Assembly (NCBI GenBank): GCA_030867875.1 | Contig: JAOWCC010000286.1 | Location: forward strand, 868,001 to 932,000 | Length of the DNA stretch: 64,000 nucleotides | Direction of reading: 5' to 3' | DNA from: Actinernus sp. WN-2022 | Lineage: Eukaryota; Cnidaria; Anthozoa; Actiniaria; Actinernidae | Shown: in pieces, positions 13,140-24,462 of the stretch | Layout: each line of letters opens with the position of its first letter | Numbering within the stretch: position 1 is the stretch's first letter | Position numbers and translations under genes: made by a program | Notes under the pieces: model-generated | The model's database searches: none | What the model saw: only the letters and a program-made list of their open reading frames with translations | Told to the model about the DNA's origin: nothing

Positions 13140-16136
13140 ATGGGCAATCAAACTTATTACTTGTTACATTCGATTGACGTCATAATGGCGGCGCCGGCGG
13201 GTGTTTTCAAGCTCTTGCGTAAATTTACTTTCTACTCTCTTCTAACTATATTGTTGAGTGTATTTATAACTCAAACCCACGATAACAACTTCAAGAATGG
13301 AACTACTGGAATAGTCAACCTAAGTATTGGAAGAGAACTGTCTACGGTGAATTTCAAGTTGGGCAGTACAAGTACGGGGAAATCGACTAGCTCTTCGTCG
13401 TTAGTTATCACGCTCGTCTCGCTGCCTTTTGCTTCTAAACCTAACGAAAGATATTTTGACTGTCAGCTCTCTGCTCTTGTGTGGCGACATTGCTTTAAAC
13501 CCTGGCCCTGTTCGTACTAAGCTAACTTGTGGTACATGCTTGAAGAGCATACGAAAGAATCAAGGTTTCGCCGAATGCTCGGTGTGCAAGATGGCTCAAC
13601 ACCTTACATGCCTTGGCGTGAGTTTTTGAGGCTGCTGGAACGTGCAATCTTTGTTCATCTATGGCAGCGCCGGTAGACGACACTAGTGAGAGTTCTTCCT
13701 TTTATTTACAACCTAATTTAAGTCAAGTCAAGAGGATTGAAAGTCATCCACCTAAATGTTCGCAGTATCTTCAAGAAAGCATGCTATGATTACTCACTGC
13801 CCTGGTATTCATGTTATTGCGTTGACTGAAACCTGGCTCAATGGTAACATATTAAATAGTGAGCTGTTACTACCAGGTTTTTCACTTTTTAGGAATGATA
13901 GGGGAACGGCCAAGAGAGGTGGTGGAGTTGCAGTTTTCGTGAAAGACTCATTGAATATTGTAAGGCGTGAAGACCTTGAGAGTGCAGGTGTGGAGTCCAT
14001 TTGGATAAAGATTAATCTGCCGAAAACCAAAGGGATTCTATTTGGAACATTTTATCGCCCCCCAACGGGCTCATGTGAGTTTATGAGGCTTTTTGAAGAC
14101 AGTGTTGAGTTTGCCCTGGCTGAAGATAAGGAGTTATTAGTTACTGGAGACTTTAACTGTGATTTATTAGCCTCCAAACTTAGCTCAGAGTCTAAGACGC
14201 TGAAAGTGATTTTTAAAAGCTGCAATCTTTCTCAATTGATTACGAAACCAACACGGATACCAAGAGACAGGTCAACACTGTTAGACTTATTAGCAACAAC
14301 TCACCCTCTAACATCACAGTTTCTGAGGTTGTCGAATCGAGCTTCAGTGATCACGATCTACTTATTGCTGTGCGAAAAATAAACATTGGTAAACAACCAC
14401 CAAGAACAATTGAGTGTAGGAATTATGCAAATTACATCGCTGGCGACTTCTGTTCTGATCTATTGGAGACCTCCTGGGATGACAATGACATTGAAGTGTC
14501 AATGACATTGAAGTGTCCTGGCTATCATGGAAGAATAAGTTTGTTAGCCTTTGTGATAAACACGCGCCTATAGTGACAAAGAAAGTTCGTGGTCAAAACT
14601 GCCCTTGGTTAACGAACGATATCAGGCATTTAATGCGTCAACGTGATTTCTCTCTGTTGCGCAACGATTTAATGAGCACTTTACATCTGTCGTTAATAAG
14701 CTGTTTGAAATCAGTAATCGTCCAAGGGCTATTTATGACCGTACTGTTTCTGGCCTAGACTCCTCTTTTACAGAGAAGAGGTTCTACTCGTTTAACAAAG
14801 TGACTCGGTCATTTGTTTTTTTCCAACTTAAGGCCCTTAAGACCACCAAAGCTACTGGCTTAGATCGTATACCGGCAAGACTTTTAAAGGACAGTGCATC
14901 GTGCTGTAACTAACTGTTCTCTTAAATCGGGTGTATTGCCGAGTGACTGGAAACAAGCTAAAGTAGTTCCACTATTTAAATCAGGAAAGAAGGACGATGT
15001 TGACAACTATCGCCCTATTTCAATACTCCCGGTGCTATCCAAAATCGTAGAAAGAGTCGTATTCATACAACTGCACCTTTATCTACAAGATAATGATTTA
15101 TTGTCTCCATATCAGTCGGGGTTCAGGAAGAATCACTCTACCCAGGTGACTGTAACTTACCTCTGTGACATGATTCGCCGTCACATGGACTCAGGTTGTC
15201 ACTGGTGCAGTGTTCATCGACTTAACAAAGGCTTTTGACACTGTCCCCCACAATAACCTTTTAATTAAGCTTCATAGGTTTGGGTTCCAGAAAGCAGCTC
15301 TCACCTGGTTCGAGAATTATTTGGCGGACAGGTCACAGATTGTATCCTACGAGAATCATCTCTCATCTGCCATGGTTATTGACAGTGGAGTACCTCAAAG
15401 ATCGATACTTGGACTCTTATTATTTATTATGTATTTAAATGATCTTCCTGATGTTGTTGCTTTTTCAAATGTTTTGCTTTATGCGGATGATACGGTAATA
15501 TATTACGCAGCGCAAAGCTTGTCTGAAGTAGAAACGAAGCTGAGCCTCGATCTAAATACCATCACTTCCTGGCTTCAGGATAACGGTTTGTTTTTAAATA
15601 TGAAGAAGACTGAGTATGTCACATTTAGAACACGGCAAAAGCTAGGCAAACAGAATGTGGATGGTGTTTATATCAGTGGTGAGGCCGTTAAGCATTCCAA
15701 TGTATTTAAGTACTTGGGTGTGACGTTGGATGAATGTCTTTCATTCAATGAACACATATGTAACTCGGAATGCTGTCACGAATGCGGTGCTGCCTTACAA
15801 GTGAATCGGCAAATCGTTTATACAAGTCTATGGTTTTGCCAGTTTTGGAGTACTGTGACACCTGCTAGTGTGGCTTAGGTGTGAATAATTCACGAGCGCT
15901 TGAACGTTTGCAGAGACGCGCGGCTAGGATTGTCTCGGGATTCAAGACACAGGAAGATACAGATACCATAGTTACTAGATTGGGTTGGGCATCCCTTACA
16001 AGTAGAAGACAAATGCACTGTGTTCAGCTAGTGTTGAAATGTACTGAAGGGGTAGTGCCTAAATATTTTAAGAATTATTTTATTACCCGTAAAGAGATCC
16101 ATAGTGTAAATACGCGACGCTCAAACACTGATCTTG
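13140..16136 (+). pseudogene. CR1/L2-like non-LTR retrotransposon with 2A-like peptide, PHD-like finger, endonuclease and RT
   Basis: Order along the plus strand: an N-terminal stretch (13189 on) and, in another frame, the 2A-like motif GDIALNPGP (13483-13509); a Cys-His finger (C-x2-C ... C-x2-C-x4-H-x2-C, 13534-13611); an APE-type endonuclease (TETWL, GGGVAVFVK, FGTFYRPP, TGDFN, 13756-14330); reverse transcriptase (YRPISILPV, YQSGFRKNHST, FIDLTKAFDTVP, then YADDT near 15480); and a C-terminal region to about 16135. At least six frame changes (near 13430, 13775, 14320, 14500, 14700-14890, 15215, 15880) make it non-functional. The end is cut by another retroelement in opposite orientation. 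Confidence 0.9.
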
Positions 16137-16822
16137 TTTTTTTATTTTTTATTTTTTTATTTTTTAACAACAACAAGTTTATTTCGTACAAGTTTATTTC
16201 GTTACATATTTACAGAGGAGAGATCAACTATTATAGAAAGATGGAAAGTAACTAAGTTAAGTACAGGTCATCTGAAAATAACCATGCAGCTAATCTAAGT
16301 CAGATGGCACTATTTGCAGACTGATAATTTAAATATATTAATAAGGTCAGTTACAGCATGGACGGTAAGGAGAAATAAAAAAGTAAAATATGACAGTAAA
16401 GTAATATAATAACATACTTAAACATTGAAACTAAACCTAACAAAACAGTGCTGCAGATTATATACAAAATGAATAGAAAATACATGTTGAATAAATAGAA
16501 AGGAGGACAGATGGTATTCAGGTGATTTTATTATAGGAATCTATGATATCATTTTGAAGCTTCCTTTTAAAGCCAGATTTATTGAGGTGTTTTGTGAGCT
16601 CGTCAATGCTATTCCATACTTTAGGACCAATATATCTTATGTTAAATTTGCCCTAGTTTGTTCTGATTGTTGGAAGTCCAAAAGATGATTTGGAAGCAAG
16701 TCTTGTATGATGTGAATGTATACTAGAAACAGGAGTGAAGAAGCTATCGAATAAGGAGGGCAACCTATTTGAGATGAATTGGTGCATAAATAAAGCATTG
16801 TGGAGGATTATAATATTTGTAT
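16137..16822 (-). pseudogene. 5'-truncated non-LTR retrotransposon 3' end, opposite strand
   Basis: Read on the minus strand, about 16809-16508 encodes the typical C-terminal end of CR1/L2-type ORF2 (HTRLASKSSFGLP, then RYIGPKVWNSI, then FKRKLQNDII), followed by a 3' UTR of about 340 bp and an A-rich AAATAAAAAATAAA-type tail at about 16164-16137. One stop interrupts the reading. It is inserted at or next to the end of the 13.1-16.1 kb element; no target duplication was found. Confidence 0.7.
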
Positions 16823-16844
16823 TATTATTATTATTATTAAATCA

Positions 16845-18150
16845 AAAACAACTGGCCTGGATAACTATCTGCCAAACCTCTCAAAGAATGCCCAGACCTG
16901 ATTGCTGATTCACAGACTTGTCTATTTAACCAATCTATAAAAGCAGGTATTTTCCTTAACGAATGGAAAAAAGCTAGAGTTACTCGACTTTATAACAATG
17001 CCAGTAAACGCACCGACATGACTAACAACCGTCCAATATCAATAATTCCGGTAGTTCCAAGTGTTTGAGCGAATAATCTATGATCAGCTTTGCAAATACT
17101 TAACTGACAACAACCTGTTATGACCTCATCAATCTGGTTTTCGTTCAATTCTCTCAACTGTAACTGCAATGCAGTCGTTTTTCTTGATCTCAGAAAGGCC
17201 TTTGATACAGTGGACAATACCATTCTGCTATAAAAATTAGAATACTATGGAATTACCGGGCAAACAAAATACTGGTTTAATTCCTACTTGAGCGATCGTA
17301 TGCAAACATGCATGGCAAATAGCTGTAAGTCGGCTGAGACTTTTATTAGGAGAGGAGTCCCTCATTGAACAATATTCGGCCCCTTATTACTTTTGTTATT
17401 TACCGGTATAAATGATCTGCCAAATTGTCTTTCTCACTCCAAACCTAGAATGTATGCCGATGATACTAGTATAACCTATGCTAGCAACGACATTGAAGAT
17501 ATAAATGAACACTTGAATTTCGATCTGAGCAAAATCCATGTGTGGCTTGCGAGTTTTTACTCATTGGCTTAAGGCAGAATTTATCTAGGATTTCTTAGAT
17601 TCCAAATATCGTAATCAATAAAAATCATATTAAGCAGGTTTCAGTCTCAAAATCTCTTGGTGTGATGATAGACCAAAACCTGAACTGGGTGAATCATATT
17701 GATATGATATCGAAAAAAATTGCCTCTGCGATAAGTGCAATTAAACGCATAAGAGACTTCGTCCCCCACAAAATACTTCTTATGGTTTACAATGCTATAG
17801 TTCAACCACATTTTAATTATAGTGGAGCGCTGCTGTGGAACAGTTTACCCCAAAACCCAAGACAGACATAGTCTCAAATAATTTGCCATGACTTTGAGGG
17901 TGATATGTCATAACAATGACACACGATAAATACGGCGCCTTTGTAAAGCAAGATTTTTAGTTTGTTTGATCGTGTAGTTTAGTTTCTAGTAGTACTATGG
18001 TATCATTCACGTATTATTAGTGTCATTAGTATTCGATGGAAATCATTATGGCTATTTTATTTTTATCTTTTGACTTTATATTGTTATTATATATTACATT
18101 ATGATATATATTTAAGCCTGAAGGACACACCGTGTATAAATAAAGTTTTA
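16845..18150 (+). pseudogene. Third non-LTR retrotransposon RT relic with 3' UTR
   Basis: Degenerate RT motifs on the plus strand: NRPISIIPV-like block near 17025, PHQSGFRS near 17130, FLDLRKAFDTVDN near 17185, RMYADDT near 17450, then a clean 69-codon stretch at 17662-17871 (MMIDQNLNWVNHI ... ILLMVYNAIVQPHF). Many stops and frame changes. The tail at 18120-18160 has a polyadenylation-like AATAAA. This family differs from the element at 13.1 kb. Confidence 0.8.
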
Positions 18151-18162
18151 TCCTATTCTAAT

Positions 18163-18435
18163 CCCATGTGCGATGTATGGTCGTTGTATAGCCGAAGGAA
18201 CACTAATGTAGAGACAAATTTTGAAAATGTAGGGGCTGTTGAATGGGATTTCCTGCATTTTGAGTCGGAAACTAAAGGAAAGAGACTAGACTTTGTTCCA
18301 GTGGGCCCCCTAAATACCCCCCCCCAAAAAAAAAAATGGAGTTCTTCAGAACAGATAAAGATGGCAAGAAAATTACTTCGAATTTTATTTTTTTGGACAA
18401 TGATCGGTAAGGTTTATATTTTATGCCACTCGTGA
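18163..18435 (+). other. Unrecognised open stretch, possibly an exon
   Basis: An open stretch with non-random composition (WDFLHFESETKGKRLDF, then WSSSEQIKMARKLL) around a low-complexity C8/A11 run at about 18320-18337. No family recognised. It could be an exon of the interrupted gene or of an older element. Confidence 0.3.
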
Positions 18436-18680
18436 CTTGTTTGTCAAGTAATTTCGCTCAAAAACCCTCTGGAAATATAGCATGGATGTACCTCCAGCCC
18501 TTTGCTTGGGGGGGGGGGGGAGGGAAGTAATGGATATTTTCTGGGACCTTAAAGAAGGCATCAAGTCATGATCGCCTGTGTCTGAAACTCGTCAGCATAG
18601 TGTAGATAGTGAACAGGCTGAGTTATTAGCGAGTGTAAATTTAATGTCAAATTATATTTTCCGATTTGTAGACTCTTGAT

Positions 18681-18875
18681 TTATGAAGTGAGATTGTCTT
18701 CCAATCTAAATGGATTGATGTATTGCCATACAAGAAAATGAGAAGTGCTAGTGCATACGATATTTTTCATGGTACTGGGTTACATGTGGTGGACTCTTTT
18801 TCCGATGGTAAATTCTCACATGATGATGGTCCCTTGCAAAAGTCTATTTTCGAAAGTGTAGCTAATAACTTATGA
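18681..18875 (+). other. Unrecognised coding-like stretch
   Basis: Open after a TGA at about 18686 to a TGA at 18873-18875; protein-like composition (IDVLPYKKMRSASAYDIFHG, DGKFSHDDGPLQKSIFE). No domain recognised. It lies between retrotransposons and the HECT relic, so it may be another displaced exon. Confidence 0.35.
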
Positions 18876-19230
18876 CACCAAGAGGTTATTATATTATACG
18901 TTATTATCATCATTATTGTCATATATTTTGTATCAATTATTATTTAATCTAACCAGATCACATGATTCAAAGGTGCATAAGTCTACACAATTTACGCCAG
19001 GAGATGCTTACAACAAATACTTTGGACCCACTTGTTTGTTCGTATAAATTATTATTATGGTGGCCATTGTGGTGTTTCATAATTCATAGAAATTGCCTGC
19101 ATGATCATGGAATATTTGATAATTGTATGGAAATTTGAACGTAATTATAGTCTTTGTCGACGGTTATGCTTTGCGGGTGCATTGTTATTATTTTGATCTT
19201 CGCGTGAGTGCGCAAAGCTAATGACCAGCA

Positions 19231-19545
19231 ATGGCGGACTGCATGAACTCGTACTCGTATAGGAGACGAGATGAGAGCCTTGTCCTTTCCCACTGGCAGG
19301 ACTTCTTACAAGCCTCTGAAGAAGATCCAGGCACCATCAACCTCTCAGAAGTACTGTTCTTTGCATTTTCATCTGCATGCAGGGAGGTACCTCCACAGGG
19401 TCTTCAATTTTCATTGGCATTTCTTCATGACGCAGAGGTAGATGGGAACGCTTTCCAAATTTCCAAAGGCAAACACCTACTCGTGCATTCACCACCTTCC
19501 AGTGGTCCACAAGAGCTATGAAGAATTCGGTATTGGTATTGCATA
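19231..19545 (+). pseudogene. HECT-type E3 ligase C-lobe relic
   Basis: First part in one frame (from ATG 19231) has the pre-C-lobe pattern EVLFFAFSSACREVPPQGL. After a frame change near 19470 the second frame gives ANTYSCIHHLPVVHKSYEEF, the HECT C-terminal pattern around the catalytic cysteine. Family members have NTC at the catalytic position; here the Cys is replaced (NTYSC), so a catalytic thioester is unlikely. It ends at a stop about 19545. It may be the last exon of the gene at 8.8-12.4 kb, separated by retrotransposons, or an independent fragment. Confidence 0.5.
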
Positions 19546-21180
19546 ACTTTCATCTTCACCATACGTAATAGGTAAATTCTATAGGTAAATTCATAAGAGA
19601 ATACAGTCAGTTTGAAATTCCCGCCACGCGCCATGAACCCATTGTGCAGTAAACTAACGAGCGAATACGAATAAAGCTAAAATTAGCCTGAAACTCACAC
19701 GAGGTTCAACTAAAAGTGCAGTCGTTGCTCACAAAATTTGGATTTCTGACAACAAAACTGCATTTTTATGCATGAAAACACCGGTATTATATTTAGGTAC
19801 ACTTAATTTCGATCTAATCTTTACCAAGAAAGCGAAAATGCATTAACTGAATGTTTGTTAAAAATTTAGAAAACCAGCGGCTTGTTGAAACCAGTTGTCG
19901 ATAAGTGAAAATCTATAACCTGTCCAACTGAAGAGCTACTGCACAAGTATATTACGCACAAACTTGTAATTATCAAGTGTTCCTTACTTTTGAAGCAAAT
20001 TACCAAATGTTAATGCTCAATTTCTGTCTTACAATAAATTAGCCTGTTTTTAAACTGTTGAATGTTACTTATGTTCAGTCCACTCGTTTCCAAACTTTTC
20101 CTTGTACCAGGATTTTAGTACCATTCTGTAGCCGTGTTTTTTGTCCTGATTTTACTGTTTTCAGTTATTTAGCTGAATAGTACATGAATTAAATCAGGAA
20201 ATCCACGAAGCCCCAGCTTTTCCGTTCAAAATCAGTCACACATTTTTGCTGCAGTTGTTTTTGTCGATTCGTCGGATTATTAGAGTCGGTTTCGTCTTGT
20301 TCAGTCGAGCACCAAAACATATAATTTCTCGTGATAAACGGAATAAAACATATATAATATTCTTTGACTACTGTTAACATTGTGAATATCCTGGTTTGTA
20401 AGTTTAACATGATTTGTCTCTGTTCGCGATAATAAAAATAAACAAAATAATTATGAGTGGCTTCCTGTACATCGTTGAATACAGCTTTTCAAACCGTTGA
20501 ATTCCACAAAATATTAAACACTTCGTTAGCCAATCAGCGCGCGAGTTTGAGTCGTGCTATGAGAGACTATGAAATATCACATGCGTGACTTTTTCAGTAT
20601 ACACAGGAGTATTTAGAAGAATGTGTATACAAAGAGAAATAAAGTTAGCATAGCGCGAGAAAGCATTGCATTACCATTTTATCCCATACAGAAAAACAGA
20701 AAGAGGGGTTGTATCAGTGCAGGTTAAACTCCGTCCTCCATGCGAGACTAAGGCTTGGTTGCCTTTCAAGAACTACGAATTGAACTATTGAACTAAAGCC
20801 TTTTCACATGTTGCAAACCTTACAATTCCAAGGATCAAGTAAATTTCAGATAGTTGTAACCTGTTAAGACAAACCTAATTTGCCTCCCTAAAATCCTGCA
20901 TGAATAAATGTGCAGTCATAGGTTTTTTAAATCATTTCAATCATGACATCATATACTATCAGAACTCTTTGCACATATCCTTTTCGTTCCTTTAACTTAA
21001 ATCATTTGATAAAACGGTTGATCAATTTTAAAAATCCATTATGAGGATAAAGAAAATTGCTGCAGGGATGACCCACAATATGTAGTTTTCATTGTGTTCT
21101 CAAGGTGAAACATGTGGACGTGTTCAAAGTTCAAGTTATTATTGCTGTTGTGATAGCCTGTGTAGCCAGTAAAATCACGT
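19546..21180. other. Non-coding stretch
   Basis: No gene recognised on either strand; short open frames only (for example 20410-20189 minus). Confidence 0.45.
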
Positions 21181-21535
21181 AAACCGATGTCATCGTTACT
21201 ACATCATCACTTAGTGATTTATGGGGACCCAATACCATGTCTGACAAACTTTGACATACGGACATACGGACACTTTGACATACGGACACTAAACATCACG
21301 TGATCTATGACGTCATTGTTACGTCATCGCCACTGAATGAGTTGTGGGGACCCAATACCATGTATGTCAAAGTTTGAGCCACCTGCCATTAGAAATGAGG
21401 GAGATACGGGCATATACTAAAAATCATGTGACCAATGACTTCATCATTACGACATCGGCACTACAGTAAGTGATTTATGGGGAGCCAATACCATGTCTGT
21501 CAAAGTTTGAGCCACCTTCCATTAATATTAAGCGA
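21181..21535. repeat. Tandem repeat, about 125-bp unit, three diverged copies
   Basis: Each copy carries a TCAT-TACG/TACATCA segment, then TGGGGACCCAATACCATGT (third copy GGAGCC), then TCAAAGTTTGAGCCACC (first copy diverged). Starts about 21183, 21299 and 21427. Confidence 0.7.
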
Positions 21536-21843
21536 GTTAGCCATGAAAACGTACAAGGGTTTTACGTCAATATAGGCGCATGAGCAAACACATCTCCCAC
21601 ATGGTTAACACAGCTGCTGCTCACACTTATGCTGCGGTCAAACTCGCGCTAGAGCTTGGTGTTCAGCGTGCTTGCTTATGACGTCAATCTAGCAAATGCT
21701 GGAATTTGAGACAAGCATCTCACAGTCAGATTAAAGGTCAGCGCTTGTTGTAGCTTGAAGGTGTTAACAGAATCCTGCCAGAACGAGTGTTTGGGTTAAT
21801 TACTGTTACTCTGTAGACTGCATGGAATTTTCGCTTGAATACG

Positions 21844-22562
21844 ATGGATGTTAACATAGTTTTACTGCTCATTTATTTTATGTTCAACCGATTACGTTAC
21901 TTAAGAAGACGAAGTGCGATCAATCGTAGAAGGAGAAGATTGCTTTTTCTCCTCCAGCAAAATAACCGGAACCCTTCAAACCACTACAGTAGCACTGCTA
22001 CACGTGCTATGTTTACATGCCCCAAATTTGCAGTATATTTATGAACGACCATGGGTACTTCCACAACCACGATTCGGTTGGTTTGAACTCAAATTAGGAG
22101 ACGAGAACCAATCCCACTACTGGAAAGAACACTTGCGAATGAGAAAAGCTACATTTCTACGACTAGTGGATCTTATAGCACCAGAGTACGAGGCTGCAAG
22201 AAGCTCTGTCTAAACCGAAGCGAGTAGCTATGCTTTATGGCTTTTGGCTGCCCACTTTGATGTAGGAAAGTATTCATGTGTAACAATCACGAAGGAGTTT
22301 TGTCAAGCGCTGAATAGACTGTCAAGGTGCTATATATATTTCCCAACAAGCTGCCGTGACACTGCAAGAGCGATTGTGGTACTGGCACCTGAGAATCCTT
22401 TCGATTACTTTGACCGACAACATCGTCATAGTGTGATAATGCAGGCTGTAGTTGGATATAACTTGATGTTCCTAGATTCTGCAATAGGCTTCCCAGGCAG
22501 CATGCATGACGCCCGAGTGTTACGAAGTACTGAGTTGTTCAGAAAAGCTGAGAATGGGGATA
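21844..22562 (+). pseudogene. Harbinger (PIF)-type transposase relic
   Basis: An Arg-rich N-terminal segment (from ATG 21844) is followed in another frame by RPWVLPQPRFGWFE and a helical HLRMRKATFLRLVDLIAP segment, then from about 22236 the DDE_4-type core: NPFDYFDRQHRHSVIMQAVV, FLDSAIGFPGSMHDARVL. The segment expected to hold the first catalytic Asp reads ARAIVVLAPE and has lost it; the second (FLD ... HD) is present. There is a stop at 22211 and frame changes. The third acidic residue is absent because a pogo-like element interrupts at 22563. Confidence 0.8.
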
Positions 22563-22735
22563 CAGTAGAACCCCGGTAACTCGAACTAAGTTCGATTTCC
22601 CTTGGATTTGGTCCTATTTTTGAGTCATTTTTACTCGGATAACTCAAACTCGGATAACTCGAATTCCCCGCTAACTCGAACTATTTTTCGTTTCCCTTGG
22701 CCCAAATTTACCCCGATAACTCGAACTCTGTTCTT
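22563..22735. mobile_element. pogo/Tigger-like element terminus inserted in Harbinger relic
   Basis: TA at 22561-22562 is followed by CAGTAGAACCCCGGTAACTC and at least five subterminal GATAACTCGAAC-type repeats to about 22732. CAGT ends, TA target and CTCGAAC repeats are typical of pogo/Tigger-like elements. The other end was not located. A related terminus lies at 34184. Confidence 0.65.
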
Positions 22736-24367
22736 ATGACTTCTCAAAATATCAAGAAAATAGGCTGCTTGTTATCTGATTGTTACTTAATTTGATTATA
22801 ATTATTGTAACTTCGGACTGATCAAATTCATTTCACGATCTTATCAGTCACTACCGGATGCGGTGTCTTTTGTATTGACACAAAGCCTAAAATCCAACAG
22901 TGCGTATGTAGTAGAAAACCTTTAGTCATCTCCGATCTCATTCACTACTCTTCTGGGGAGTTCAATTTACACTACTTCAGTGGCTGACTATGTAAAAATC
23001 GATGTTACTTGCTTACAGCTCAAGGCGTTCCAATTATTTCTGTAAGATGTTAACAAAGTTCCTTCGCCATTCCCCAAGTTGACGGCCTTGTCCGTTTTTA
23101 TTATCACACTGCATGAACTGCTTTTGTCTGCTCGCAAAAAGTAGAAGATTGTTTTTGCAAAGCGTCCACTTTTTCCCCTCTTCACGTGCTGTACCAGAGG
23201 GTGTCACTTCTGAAGATCTAATATTCAGCAGAATTATATGGTTAAGAAATTGGTGCTAAAGCTGAAAGCCCAATGCTCACTTGCGGCACACAAGATGCCA
23301 TGGACGTTATCTTTGACCATTGCTGTCAAGAAGCGGATGTAAACTGTCGTAATCTAGGGTGAACTGAGAGTTTCAAGAGAAAACGCAAAGAATGTCATGA
23401 AATGGAATGTCCCTACAAGCTAATCCCCTGTAGTCATCCAGTGAAAAGCATGAACGTAGCACTGCACAACAAATAACACTGCTCTGAGCGAGTTATACAT
23501 TGTCCTTTGGCGTGTAAATGATTGGCGTGTAAATGATTAACAGAAATGCAAATTGCTCAACTGCTCCAATTTTAACATATCAATAATCAGTAACAGTACA
23601 CGGCCCATGTTCGTGGAGGTAAAGCCTCAAAGCAACTTCCAAGCAACTTGCGTTACGCCTGGAACAAACGAGCATGAGAGTGCACGAGAGTCACAGATGA
23701 GAGTTCAACCTCTCACTCTCGTCTGATCGACTATCATGTGCTCTCATGCTCGTTTGACTGGGCTGCATGATATTTGATGAGACGGTTGAAGAAACTCTCC
23801 TACAACTAGTCTCATGCCTCAACTCTCATGGGCTCTCAAGCTCGGAGAGCCTTACCGGTACTTTCGCCAACAAATTGATTGTCAAGACAAAGGTGATAAA
23901 ATGTATTTATCAACATTACGCAAGACTTTGGCTAATGATAATAATAAAAATGGCTAAAATTGCGTTTGGTCACTCATCCATACATTTTCACAAGACATCA
24001 AACATACACGGTGAACCCTTGCATTTTCTTTTTTTCTGCCATAGCAAGTTTTCGAATAAATGTGTTTCAAATGTTTAATTTTTTTAGGGGGAGGCGGGGA
24101 GACAGGACAGGGGATAGAATATAGTTAAAACCTGTAGTTTTAGGCGGTTATTTTAGGCGTACGGACGAACACTTAGTTCTAACAATGATGGACCAATACT
24201 GAAAAAGTGGCAAATCGGAATGGCACATGGCTGGTACTAGAAATAATGTATAAAACCTGTGACTGCACGAGTGTCAAATTAGAGTTTGATTAAACTTAAC
24301 TTCTGATGTTTCCCTCCCATCATGTAAACAACCCCTTACTCAATAGGCAATATTCATATTCTCACAG
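22736..24367. other. Non-coding DNA with imperfect GAGAGT/CTCTCA repeats
   Basis: No transposase or host exon recognised. At 23672-23855 there are alternating ACGAGAGT- and CTCTCATG-type motifs that can pair with each other, like a decayed fold-back element. Confidence 0.4.
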
Positions 24368-24462
24368 ACAAGCTGGTACGAGCACCCAATGGAGGCTCAT
24401 GTGGAGTATTTAGCATTATAAAAGAATCCCCTATAGCCATGAAAGTGTCAGTTGCTTTACAG
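24368..24462 (+). other. Possible protein-kinase P-loop exon
   Basis: Acceptor AG at 24366-24367, donor GTACTG at 24463. The open frame reads APNGGSCGVFSIIKESPIAM then KVSVALQ, resembling kinase subdomains I-II (glycine loop, then A-x-K). The glycine loop is imperfect. It could pair with the C-lobe relic at 31.7-32.1 kb. Low confidence from sequence alone. Confidence 0.3.

Noticed and set aside
21181..21535. Spaced repeats that could suggest a CRISPR array
   Set aside because: Units are about 125 bp, diverged and directly adjacent without unique spacers, in a eukaryotic context.
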